DNA from: Massilia litorea
Lineage (GTDB): Bacteria; Pseudomonadota; Gammaproteobacteria; Burkholderiales; Burkholderiaceae_D
NCBI RefSeq assembly: GCF_015101885.1
Contig: NZ_CP062941.1
Location: 4,898,001-4,962,000 of the forward strand
Direction of reading: 5' to 3'
Length of the DNA: 64,000 nt
Shown in pieces: positions 50,248 to 58,889 of this stretch. The notes under the pieces are model-generated. The model did no database searches, was not told where the DNA came from, and worked only from the letters and a program-made list of their open reading frames with translations. Made by a program: the position numbers and the translations under genes. Every line of letters starts with the position of its first letter. The stretch's first letter is position 1.

Positions 50248-52221
50248 TTAAAAAAACGTTATTGTAAACTTACATTCGACCGGAACGGCGGACGATACGG
50301 TCGAGATACGAAGCACGTCGCTCGGTTCCTTCGACTGGTAGCAGCGCGAATACCAGCCCAGGGGCGGGTTTTCGGCGCCGCGCACGAGTTCGAGCTTGAG
50401 GTCGGGGCCGGTCGTGTGCATCTGCAGCGCGAAGCGCTTGCCGCGCACGTGCAGGCCGGTGCTGGTGAGCCGGACGTTCAGTTCTGGAGCGAAATGCCAG
50501 AACAGCTCGATCGCATGGGACTTCTTCGCGGCAACTTCGTCGCGCACGACCAAGGTACTGGTGGCGGCGTCGTAGCGCACGCTGCGCAGGTGGCGCACCG
50601 GGTCCGACAGGCGGCTGTAGCCGTCGTGCGAGCCGCGGAAATCGAATTCATGGGGAGAAGCAGGCATGCGTTCGATGCTGGCGCGGGCCTTGCGCAGCCA
50701 CATGAAACGTCCGCCTGAGACCGACTGGTCGCGCCCGTCCACGCGCACCGTGTTGTGGGCCGAGGTGCCGCGGAAGTAATCGCGCCACTTCTGCCCCTGC
50801 CAATAGGAATAGGTGCCGGGATCGACCAGCACCTGTTCGCCCGCCACCGACAGCGTCAGGGACAGGGCGTCGGCATGGCCGTGGGCGGCAATGCCGAGGT
50901 AGCCGAGCGGGCCGCAGTCGAGCATGCCCTTGATCTCGTTTTCCTCGCCGAACTGGGAACCGAACAGCAGGTAGCCTCCGTCCGGGAAGGCCCAGCCGGT
51001 GTCGGACTCGTGGGGATCGGCGTCGGGCCGTCTGCCGGGCAGCGCATGCAGCAGCCAGCGCACGCCCGGGTGGCTGGCCGGCTGGGCGCCGAACACGCTC
51101 TCGCCCAGCGCCAGCAATTGCGCCGCGCGGTCACTGCCGGCCGCGTCCAGGCGGAACACGCTGCCGTCGTCGCTGTCGCCCACGTTCGGCACATGGCCGT
51201 TGATGTCGCGCACGGAACGCAGGAAACGCAAGGCGCGCTGCAGCACGCTCCAGTAGGTGCGCGAAAAACCCACGTCGCAGGCCTGGCCTACCAGTCCTGC
51301 GACAAACAGGAACTCGGCCGAAAACACATGGTAGCCGAAGGCCTGCTCGCGGTTCACGCCGTCGAGCGAATACTGCAGGCGCGCCTGCTGCTCGAGTTCG
51401 CGCCTGGCCTGCTCCATCCAGGCGCTCGATGCTTTCCAGCAGGGCCAGACCGAGCTGGCCACGAACAGGCCGGTCAGTTCGCCGATCAGGTGGTTGTTGG
51501 CCGAGGAGTGGCGCGACAGGTTGCGCGAAATCGTGCGGCAGTGGGCGTGGATGCTATCCAACCAGTCGGCGCGCAGGCGCTGGCCCGATTCGCCGGCGAA
51601 GAGCAGGCTCGCCTCGCCGCCCACCAGTTGCCACAGCAAGGCCCAGTTGACCAGGCGGATACCCAGCTCCATCGGGCTGGTCCAGTTGGGACCCAGCAGC
51701 GGCGGGCACTGGTCGAGCCAGCTGCGCAGCTGCTGCTCGAGCGCGTGCAGCCAGCGCACGTCGCCGCTCACGCTCCAGGCCTGGGCCAGGCGCACGAGGT
51801 GCAGGTGGCGGTTCAGTTCCCAGACGTGCTTGATGTCGCCGACCAGCTCGGGATTGTCGATGGCGATGTTGTCGGAGAATATGGAAGGGCCGGTCACGCC
51901 GCTGTACGGATCGCGGTTCCAGACGGTCGGCACGCCGACGTCGAAACTGCGGTCGGCGAACAGGACTACGTGGCCGGCGCAGATGCGGTCGGCTTCGGCC
52001 AGCAGGGCATCGACCTCGCCCGGATGCATGGTGGGGGCGCCCTGGACGTTGAAGGTGCGTGCCCGCGGCAAAGGCGCCGAGGTCGGTGCGGATACCGCGC
52101 GCAAGGTGGCCCCGCGCGCCATTTTCGCGCGTGCCGCCCGGCGCACGCGGTAGCCGATTTCGGCCACCGACATGCAGCGCAGACGATTCACCCACCACAC
52201 CATGCGTACTGTTGCGTTCAT
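50248..52221 (-). CDS. Heparinase II/III-family polysaccharide lyase
   Basis: 657-residue protein. The N-terminal alpha/alpha toroid (about 90-370) carries LSRHSSANNHLIGELTGL, and the C-terminal heparinase_II/III beta-sandwich carries AAHGHADALSLTLSVAGEQV with the catalytic histidine and the DPGTYSYWQG block. No signal peptide is evident, so it may act in the cytoplasm or reach the periplasm by other means. Such genes are common in exosortase-linked exopolysaccharide clusters, probably for polymer trimming or degradation. The ATG at 52221 overlaps the preceding stop by 4 bp. Confidence 0.93.
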   Translation of the reverse strand: MNATVRMVWWVNRLRCMSVAEIGYRVRRAARAKMARGATLRAVSAPTSAPLPRARTFNVQGAPTMHPGEVDALLAEADRICAGHVVLFADRSFDVGVPTVWNRDPYSGVTGPSIFSDNIAIDNPELVGDIKHVWELNRHLHLVRLAQAWSVSGDVRWLHALEQQLRSWLDQCPPLLGPNWTSPMELGIRLVNWALLWQLVGGEASLLFAGESGQRLRADWLDSIHAHCRTISRNLSRHSSANNHLIGELTGLFVASSVWPCWKASSAWMEQARRELEQQARLQYSLDGVNREQAFGYHVFSAEFLFVAGLVGQACDVGFSRTYWSVLQRALRFLRSVRDINGHVPNVGDSDDGSVFRLDAAGSDRAAQLLALGESVFGAQPASHPGVRWLLHALPGRRPDADPHESDTGWAFPDGGYLLFGSQFGEENEIKGMLDCGPLGYLGIAAHGHADALSLTLSVAGEQVLVDPGTYSYWQGQKWRDYFRGTSAHNTVRVDGRDQSVSGGRFMWLRKARASIERMPASPHEFDFRGSHDGYSRLSDPVRHLRSVRYDAATSTLVVRDEVAAKKSHAIELFWHFAPELNVRLTSTGLHVRGKRFALQMHTTGPDLKLELVRGAENPPLGWYSRCYQSKEPSDVLRISTVSSAVPVECKFTITFF

Positions 52222-52862
52222 CAAGCCCCCGCCAAATCGTTATAGATCGCGGCCAGGCGGCCGCAGATCGCTTCTGTTGAATAGTGTTGCACCACCGTGT
52301 CGCGTGCCCGCGCCCCGAGCCGCACGCAAGTTCGCATCGTCCAGCATCCGCGCCGGCGCCGGCGTAGGGCGCGGCAGCGCCGCCACGCCGCGCGCGTCGT
52401 CTCCTGGCGCCTCGGGAATCCGGCCGACGCGGCTGGCGAATCCCGCCTTGCCGGCCGCTGGCGCGTCGAGCGGCTCGGCCATGTCTGTTGCTTGTGCCAG
52501 GGGGCCGGGGAGCACGCCACGTCCGGGCTGGCATGGCCGATGATGACTTGCGGCAGCGGCGCCACATTCGGCACCACCGCGCGCACGCCGGCCGCGCAGC
52601 CGCGCACGAAAGCGGCCCAGCCGTCGATAAGGGCGACCAGGAGCGAACTGCGCTCGAGGATGCGGGCAATGACCTGCCGGAATCCGCGCGCCGCCCCTCC
52701 CAGGCTGGCAAGGACCTTGCCTTGGCAGTGGACGCCGACATGACGCACACGCTTCTGTTCGGACAGCTCGCCGGCCCGCAGGATCGCCACCAGCGCCGCC
52801 ACCCCGTCGTGCCCTTCCACGGCGATACCATGCATCGTGACGCGCGGCGCGCGCGCTGTCAT
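52221..52862 (-). pseudogene. Family 4 glycosyltransferase, deleted and frame-broken
   Basis: Start at ATG 52862. Frame 1 reads MTARAPRVTMHGIAVEGHDG and then RILERSSLLVALIDGWAAF and AVVPNVAPLP, the N-terminal-domain end of a GT4 enzyme. About 60 residues normally between these parts are missing. The frame then shifts: a middle part (RMLDDANLRAA) fits another frame, and the end returns to frame 1 with ARDTVVQHYSTEAICGRLAA, the typical GT4 C-terminus. At least two frame changes are needed, and the donor-binding domain is largely lost. It is the second decayed glycosyltransferase in this cluster. Confidence 0.7.
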
Positions 52863-53216
52863 GCACGCACTCCGGCGCTCAGGAGCACAGCCAATCTGTT
52901 GGAGAGGAAGGGTTTCACTATTCTTGATAAAGGCACAATATTTCGATCATACATCAACTGTTGCTGCTTCCGCGCACGGTTCAGCCTTCGCGCGCGATAA
53001 ATTCGAACTTGCAGTTAGCGCGCCAATGCCGGCACCCGCTCCACTGCGACTTCTACGCCCGGTACGCCCAGCAGGATGGCCTGACCCTGTGCGGCCTCCT
53101 CAATCGCCTGCCGGGGGAGCGCGGGACACGACGACCCGCTATCGGCAACTGCCGTCGCTCGAATACAACACCGGATGCGGCTATGGCAGCAGGAGCAGGG
53201 AGTGCGGCGTGGGCCT
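52863..53216 (-). other. Gap without a convincing gene; possible coding remnant
   Basis: 354 bp between two glycosyltransferase genes. On the minus strand a short run ending PALPRQAIEEAAQGQAILLG and GVPGVEVAVERVPALAR before a TAA near 53025 looks coding-like, but lacks a start and a recognised family. The 52900-52960 part is AT-rich and could hold the start region of the broken glycosyltransferase. I see no RNA gene or repeat. Confidence 0.4.
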
Positions 53217-54446
53217 TCAGCGCCTACGTCCCCATGGTGCCAGCATACGGCGGTAGGACAGCGCGACCTCGCGCGCCAGGATGTCGTAGGTGCGGTTTTT
53301 CCGGACCCAGGGCGGCCCCCGTTCGGCGCAGTGCGCGGCAAGGCCCGGATCGCGCAGCAGGCGCAGCGTAGCGTCGGCGAAGGCGCCCGCCTCCATCGGC
53401 ACGCACATGCCCGCGCCACTCTCTTCGATGCTCCGCTGCTGGTCGGGAATGTCGTTGGCCACGCCCGGGATGCCGAGCGCCAGGTATTCGACCAGCCTGG
53501 TCGGCGACGAGACGTCGTGCAGCCTGCCGCGTGGAATCGGCGACAGGCCGACCTCGGCCCGCACCGCATAACCCAGCGCCGCCGCCTGCGGCAGCCAGCC
53601 GGTGAGCAGCACGTGGTGCCCGAGGCCGCGCGCCGCAATTGCATTACGCATCCACACCATCTCGTCGACCGAGGGCGCTTCGCCGGCGATCACCAGCAGC
53701 ACCTCGGGGATCTGTTCGCGCAGGCGCAGGACGACGTCGAGCAGGAAGTCGGAACGGCGCGAGCGGGCCACGCGGCCCAGGTACAGCACGACCCGGCGCC
53801 CCGCCAGGCGCGGATCATGGCTGGGCGCGATGGTGCGGCGATCGAAGAGCGCGGCGTCGACGCCCATCGGCACCGGCGTCATGCGTTCGGGCGCGATGCC
53901 GAGGCCTGCCAGCCAATCGCGCATGGCCTCGCTCTGCACGAAGACATGGTCGGCGCGCGGCAGCACCAGCCGGTAGACGACACGGCGCGAGAGGAAGGCA
54001 CGCAGCGCATGCGCCAGCCAGGCCGGCCAGCGGCCCTGGCGCGCCAGCGCATCGCGCCGCGCCTCGAAGCCTTCCACGATCGGGAAGGACATCCAGTAGA
54101 CAAAGGGAATCCGCAACAGGCGTGCCGCCAGCAGGGCCAGTAGCGCGCTGGCGACCTTGTCGCGCACCTGGATGCAGTCCGGCCGTGCACGGCGCCAGGC
54201 GCACAGCAGCCCGAACGCATCCCAGAGCGGCGCGAGCAGGCTGGCGAAGCGGCTGCGCAGGCTGCCCACGACATGCATGCCGCCGGCGCGCCAGGGCCCG
54301 GCGCCGGTGCCGCCGCCCTGCCCCACCAGCTCGGTATGCACGCCGTAAGCGGGCATCTCGACGCCGAACAGGGTCGCGACGTCGGCGCGCTGCGGCGGCA
54401 GCGGGTCGCGAACGATGAAAGCAATCGAAAAGGGCCGGGTACGCAT
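53217..54446 (-). CDS. Family 4 glycosyltransferase
   Basis: 409-residue cytoplasmic/peripheral glycosyltransferase with a GT-B fold. The N-terminal acceptor domain begins FSIAFIVRDPLPPQRADVAT; the C-terminal donor domain has VVLYLGRVARSRRSDFLLD and SSPTRLVEYLALGIPGVAND, the usual nucleotide-sugar site with its glutamate. Sugar and acceptor are unknown. First intact gene of the leftward exopolysaccharide operon seen in this window. It starts with MRTRPFSIAF; no break detected. Confidence 0.92.
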   Translation of the reverse strand: MRTRPFSIAFIVRDPLPPQRADVATLFGVEMPAYGVHTELVGQGGGTGAGPWRAGGMHVVGSLRSRFASLLAPLWDAFGLLCAWRRARPDCIQVRDKVASALLALLAARLLRIPFVYWMSFPIVEGFEARRDALARQGRWPAWLAHALRAFLSRRVVYRLVLPRADHVFVQSEAMRDWLAGLGIAPERMTPVPMGVDAALFDRRTIAPSHDPRLAGRRVVLYLGRVARSRRSDFLLDVVLRLREQIPEVLLVIAGEAPSVDEMVWMRNAIAARGLGHHVLLTGWLPQAAALGYAVRAEVGLSPIPRGRLHDVSSPTRLVEYLALGIPGVANDIPDQQRSIEESGAGMCVPMEAGAFADATLRLLRDPGLAAHCAERGPPWVRKNRTYDILAREVALSYRRMLAPWGRRR

Positions 54447-55089
54447 GGGAGTCTGGTCGAGATGTCGCTGTCGATACTAGCGCAGCCCCTGCGGCAGGAG
54501 ACCCGCGGCGGCCCAAGCGCGCCGGGGCGCCCGATTGAGGGCAATCAAGGTGCCATGGCCGCGTGTGGGCGCCTTGGAGCGCCGAACAAAACAGTCAGGG
54601 CAAGGCGCGGCGCCGCATCGGCGGACCGCGAAGACAGTACGAGGGTACGGCGAGGCGCTGCAACGCGGCCATGGCTGTTTTGTCAGGCGCTCTTGGTCTG
54701 CCCGGTCGAGGCCGTCCCTGGCCGTGGCGCAAGCGTCCAGCCGCGCGCGCAGCGCCGCGCTGCGCACGCCTTCGAGCTTGCGGCAAAAATGGGCGCCCGA
54801 GGCGCGGATGCGCCATCACCAGCGTCTGGAGAAACATCTCGGCGTGGCCTGCAGATCCCGGCCGTTGTCGTCGAGCCTCGCCGATGCGCATGAGTTCCGG
54901 CGGCGCGTTTGACGCAAAAGGACAAACGCATCGATGCCGATGCTAATGTTCGACGGGCCGGACGATATCAGGGATTGGGAGTGAGGCTGGTCGTGCACTG
55001 GGGCACAGTGCGATGGCGGGACGCAGGGCGCGTCCGCCGTCGGGAGGCGCCACAGGCAGGCAGCCCGTGGCGCAAGTGTGGCAGGAGCC
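54447..55089. other. 643-bp region without a recognisable gene
   Basis: Very GC-rich stretch between the glycosyltransferase and uup. Short open frames exist on both strands but none shows a family, a signal or consistent codon use. It contains a 13-bp perfect inverted repeat GCCATGGCCGCGT (54552-54564) and its complement (54663-54675). Possibly a remnant of a lost gene at the edge of the exopolysaccharide cluster. Confidence 0.45.
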
Positions 55090-57003
55090 TCAGGCGTCGC
55101 CGCGCGAGCGCGCTTCGATCTTTTCCCAGCGCTCGAGGGCGTCGAGCAACAGGTCGTCGATCTCGGCGTAGCGGGCGTTGATGCGGCGCGCATCGGCCGG
55201 GTTGGTCTTGTAGAAGTCGGGCGCGTTGAGCTGGGCGGTGATGGCCGACTGCTCGTCCTCGAGCGAGGCGATGAGCTTCGGCAGTTCGTCCAGTTCGCGC
55301 TGTTCCTTGTAGCTGAGCTTGACCTTCTTCGCAGCGGTGTCGGGCGCGGCGGCCTCGGCTGCCTTGGCCGGTGCCGGCTTGGCGGCCGTGGCGGCGGGCT
55401 GGGGTGCGGTTGCCTTGACGCGCTCCCAGTCGGTGTAGCCGCCGACATATTCGCGCCACAGGCCCTGGCCTTCGGCAACGATGACCTGGGTCACGACGTT
55501 GTCGAGGAAGGTGCGGTCGTGGCTGACGAGGAAGACGGTACCCGTGTATTCCTCGAGCAGCTCTTCGAGCAGCTCCAGGGTGTCGATGTCGAGGTCGTTG
55601 GTCGGCTCGTCGAGCACCAGGCAGTTGGCCGGCTTGGCGAACAGGCGCGCCAGCAGCAGGCGGTTGCGCTCGCCGCCCGAGAGCGACTTGACCGGCGACC
55701 GGGCGCGCTCGGGCGCGAACAGGAAGTCGTTCAGGTAGGTCATGACGTGCTTGCGCTGGCCATTGACTTCGACCCAGTCGCTGCCCGGGGCGATGGTGTC
55801 GGCCAGGCTCGCCTCTTCGTTGAGCTGGGTGCGCATCTGGTCGAAATAGGCGACGTTGAGCTTGGTGCCCAGGCGGGTGGTGCCGCTGTCCGCGGTTTCC
55901 TCGCCGAGGATCATCTTCAACAGCGTGGTCTTGCCGGCGCCGTTCGGGCCGATCAGGCCGACTTTATCGCCACGCAGGATGGTGCCGCTGAAGTTCGACA
56001 CGATCACTTTGTCGCCGTAGGACTTCGAGACATTCTCGAGTTCGGCGACGATCTTGCCGGAACGCTCGCCCATGCCGACGTCGAGCTTGATCTGGCCTTG
56101 GGTATCGCGGCGCGCCACGCGTTGCAGGCGCAGCGCCTCGAGACGGCGCACGCGGCCTTCGTCGCGCGTGCGGCGGGCCTGCACGCCCTTGCGGATCCAG
56201 ATTTCTTCCTGGGCCAGGAATTTGTCGAACTTGGCGTTCTCGACTTCTTCGTTGGCGAGCAGTTCGCGCTTGCGTTCCTGGTAGGTCGTGAAATTGCCGG
56301 GGAAGGACAAGAGCTTGCCGCGGTCGAGTTCGATGATGCGGGTGGCGACGTTGTCGAGGAAACTGCGGTCGTGGGTGATGAACAGGACCGAGCCGCGGAA
56401 TTCGCGCAGCAGGCCCTCGAGCCACATGATCGACTTGAAGTCGAGGTGGTTGGTCGGTTCGTCGAGCAGCAGCACGTCCGGCGCCGACACCAGGGCCACG
56501 GCTAGGGCGACGCGCTTCTGCATACCGCCGGACAGCGTATTCATTTTTGCTTCGGCGGCCAGGCCGAGGCGGTCGAGCGTGGTGTCGACCTTGTTGTTCA
56601 GGTTCCAGCCGTCGGTCGCGTCGAGTTTTACCTGGATGACGTGCATGCGTTCCATCAGCGCCTCGTCGTCCCCCTGGCCGAACTGGCCGGTCAGGGCCTC
56701 GTATTCGGCCAGCATGCCCTGCAGTTCGCCCATGCCGGCGGCGACGGCGTCGAACACGGTCGACTCCGGATCAAAGGTCGGCTCCTGCTCGACATAGGCG
56801 ATCTTGATACCCTGCTGCATGACGAGCAGGCCGTCGTCGAGCTTGAAGCGCCCGGCAATGGTTTTCAGCAGCGAGGATTTACCCGTGCCGTTACGCCCGA
56901 TCAGACCGACGCGCTCGCCGGTTTCAAGGGAAAAGTCCGCGTGGTCGAGCAGCGCGACGTGACCGAACGCGAGTTGCGCGGACGAGAGAGAAATGACAGC
57001 CAT
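55090..57003 (-). CDS. uup: ABC-F ATPase, Uup type
   Basis: 637-residue soluble protein with two ABC domains. Walker A motifs are GRNGTGKSS (about residue 37) and GPNGAGKTT (about 354); signature LSGGMQKR and LSGGERNR; Walker B LLLDEPTNHLD and LVLDEPTNDLD. The inter-domain linker and the C-terminal coiled-coil extension (about 540-637) are as in Uup, which binds DNA or ribosomes. No membrane part. ABC-F proteins act on the ribosome; Uup also affects transposon excision in E. coli. Begins at ATG 57003. Confidence 0.95.
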   Translation of the reverse strand: MAVISLSSAQLAFGHVALLDHADFSLETGERVGLIGRNGTGKSSLLKTIAGRFKLDDGLLVMQQGIKIAYVEQEPTFDPESTVFDAVAAGMGELQGMLAEYEALTGQFGQGDDEALMERMHVIQVKLDATDGWNLNNKVDTTLDRLGLAAEAKMNTLSGGMQKRVALAVALVSAPDVLLLDEPTNHLDFKSIMWLEGLLREFRGSVLFITHDRSFLDNVATRIIELDRGKLLSFPGNFTTYQERKRELLANEEVENAKFDKFLAQEEIWIRKGVQARRTRDEGRVRRLEALRLQRVARRDTQGQIKLDVGMGERSGKIVAELENVSKSYGDKVIVSNFSGTILRGDKVGLIGPNGAGKTTLLKMILGEETADSGTTRLGTKLNVAYFDQMRTQLNEEASLADTIAPGSDWVEVNGQRKHVMTYLNDFLFAPERARSPVKSLSGGERNRLLLARLFAKPANCLVLDEPTNDLDIDTLELLEELLEEYTGTVFLVSHDRTFLDNVVTQVIVAEGQGLWREYVGGYTDWERVKATAPQPAATAAKPAPAKAAEAAAPDTAAKKVKLSYKEQRELDELPKLIASLEDEQSAITAQLNAPDFYKTNPADARRINARYAEIDDLLLDALERWEKIEARSRGDA

Positions 57004-57210
57004 AATCTGTGAACTGGCCGCGTGCGATGGTCTCGAAGAGGCGCGGCGCGGCGGGAAAGGTAAAAGAAGCCGCTATTGTACCGATTGCGGCGCCGACAAT
57101 TCCAAATAAGCTGCTTTCGTCGGCTATAATTGCACTCGGTTCACGATACCGGCCTGCCCGCAGGGTCCGCTCGCCGAACCGCAGGTGCCGCTCACGGCGG
57201 CACGCGTGTC

Positions 57211-57285
57211 CTCCCCGTAGCACAATGGATAGTGCACATGCCTCCTAAGCGTGGGATACTGGTTCGATTCCAGTCGGGGGGACCA
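57211..57285 (+). tRNA. tRNA-Arg (anticodon CCT)
   Basis: Full cloverleaf: acceptor CTCCCCG pairs with CGGGGGG, D-stem GCAC/GTGC, anticodon stem CATGC/GCGTG with loop CTCCTAA (anticodon CCT), T-stem ACTGG/CCAGT with loop TTCGATT. Discriminator A and an encoded CCA end. It reads the AGG codon. A TATAAT hexamer at 57125-57130 may belong to its promoter. No integrase or att-like duplication is seen beside it. Confidence 0.95.
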
Positions 57286-57491
57286 CCCTGCTTCTTACCC
57301 TGCAAGCATTGCCGAAGCGACATCGCCCGTGTTCCTGACGTCCTCGTCCTTGTTAAATAGGCCCTACGCCTGAGCCCGCCGCTGCACACTCGCGCCGCTG
57401 CCGGCGCCTCGCCGCCAGGCCTCTCGGCCGTGCGTGGCCCTTTCCTCATCCGCGCTATCATCCCCACTCCCGAGCCCGCCTGGAGTGTCCG

Positions 57492-58127
57492 ATGTTCGAG
57501 TTCATCACCAATTTCCTGGAACACAGCGGCTACCTGGGCGTGTTCGCCCTGATGGCGCTGGAGAACATCTTCCCGCCGATCCCCTCCGAAATGATCATGC
57601 CCTTTGCCGGCTTCGTCGTCGCGCGTGGCGAGCTGAACCTGGTGGGCGTGCTGTTGGCAGGCACGGCCGGCTCGGTGGCGGGCGCCCTGCCCTGGTACTA
57701 CGCGGCGAGAATATATGGCTGCGAGCGCCTCAAGCGCCTCGCCGCGCGCCATGGACGCTGGCTGACGGTGGGCGCCGACGATATCGATACCGCGCTCGCG
57801 GCGTTTCGCAAGCACGGCCGCAAGGCGGTGCTGTTCGGGCGCCTGATTCCCGCCGTGCGCACCCTGATTTCCGTCCCCGCAGGCCTCGGCAACATGTCGC
57901 TCGGGCAGTTCCTGCTGTATTCGGGCATCGGCTCGCTGGCCTGGACCGGGCTGCTGACGGCGGCCGGATTCCTGCTCGAAAGCAAATACCAGCAAGTGTC
58001 GAAGTATGTCGACCCGGTGTCGAAGGTGGTGCTGGGCGTGCTGCTGGCCTGGTATCTGTACCGGGTGATCACCTACCGCGCGCCGGCCCGGGCCGACAGC
58101 CGCAAGAAGGAACACGAACCGGGCTGA
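57492..58127 (+). CDS. DedA-family membrane protein
   Basis: 211-residue inner-membrane protein with SNARE-associated/DedA features: ENIFPPIPSEMIMPFAGF with the paired acidic and proline residues, GSVAGALPWYYAARIYG, and FGRLIPAVRTLISVPAG with the conserved arginines. Members are linked to undecaprenyl-phosphate or phospholipid recycling and membrane energetics. GGAG precedes the ATG. Convergent with the response regulator gene. Confidence 0.93.
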   Translation: MFEFITNFLEHSGYLGVFALMALENIFPPIPSEMIMPFAGFVVARGELNLVGVLLAGTAGSVAGALPWYYAARIYGCERLKRLAARHGRWLTVGADDIDTALAAFRKHGRKAVLFGRLIPAVRTLISVPAGLGNMSLGQFLLYSGIGSLAWTGLLTAAGFLLESKYQQVSKYVDPVSKVVLGVLLAWYLYRVITYRAPARADSRKKEHEPG

Positions 58128-58145
58128 TGCCGCCGTGGCGGCGGC

Positions 58146-58835
58146 TCAGGCGGGGCTGCCGCCCGCGCGCAGGGATGTCGCCTGGCGCGCGACTGCGGCC
58201 GACGCGGCCACCAGCGCCTGCGCAGCCGTGGCCGCCTGGGGCGCCGCCTCCGCCCGCGCCAGCGCCGTGGCCGCGCCGTGCAGGCCGAGCATGACGCAGC
58301 CTTCGCGCAGGCGCCGCAAACGCTCCATTGCCGCAGCCGTGTCGCCCTGCGCCAGCGCGGTCTCGATCATGCCGGCGGCTTCGGCCAGTTGCCGCTCCAG
58401 GCCGCCCAGGTAGAGCGCGAGGCGCGCCGCGTCGATCCCCAGACGTCCCAGGCTGGCCGCCGGCGTCTCGTCGGGCGCGAGCGCCATCAGGTGCGGGCGC
58501 AGGCTCTCGACCCGGAACGGCTTGACGACATAGCCGGTCGCGCCGAGGGCATCGGCCTCGCCGATCGTGGCGCCGTCGTTGGCGGCCGAGACCAGCACGA
58601 AGGGCAGCCCAGCCAGTTCCGGCTGCGCCCTTACCCGCGTCAGCAACTCGGTGCCCGACAGCCTGGGCATGCGCAGGTCGCAGAACACGATGCCCGGACG
58701 CAGCCCGGCTTCCAGCTGGCGCCAGGCATCGGCGCCATCCTCGGCTTCGAGAATCTCGTATTTGCCGCAGCTGTCGACCAGATGCATCAGCATCATGCGC
58801 GATACCACGTCGTCGTCCACCACCAGCACCTTCAT
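58146..58835 (-). CDS. Response regulator with degenerate Hpt-like tail
   Basis: 229 residues. The receiver domain (about 1-120) has the acidic pair in VVDDDVV, the phospho-aspartate in FCDLRMPRLSG (about 53) and the lysine in VVKPFR. The remaining helical region aligns with a histidine phosphotransfer domain. Where Hpt has AHTLKGSAANLG it reads LRRLREGCVMLG, with the phospho-histidine replaced by arginine. No DNA-binding domain. The gene follows the large hybrid kinase by 54 bp in the same direction, so it is a likely partner of that kinase. Confidence 0.9.
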   Translation of the reverse strand: MKVLVVDDDVVSRMMLMHLVDSCGKYEILEAEDGADAWRQLEAGLRPGIVFCDLRMPRLSGTELLTRVRAQPELAGLPFVLVSAANDGATIGEADALGATGYVVKPFRVESLRPHLMALAPDETPAASLGRLGIDAARLALYLGGLERQLAEAAGMIETALAQGDTAAAMERLRRLREGCVMLGLHGAATALARAEAAPQAATAAQALVAASAAVARQATSLRAGGSPA

Positions 58836-58889
58836 CCCGCCCTCGCCAAATTTGTTGCTTTGAAGAACATTATACGATCTGCCCCCGGA

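Noticed and set aside
54552-54675. Insertion element with 13-bp terminal repeats
   Set aside because: The enclosed 100 bp encode no transposase, and no target duplication is visible.
54595-54891. Small open frames in the gap before uup
   Set aside because: They overlap each other on both strands, show no recognised family and have an arginine/alanine-heavy composition typical of noncoding GC-rich DNA.
57211-57285. tRNA-Arg as the attachment site of an integrated element
   Set aside because: No integrase gene, no repeat of the tRNA 3' end and no mobile genes on either side.
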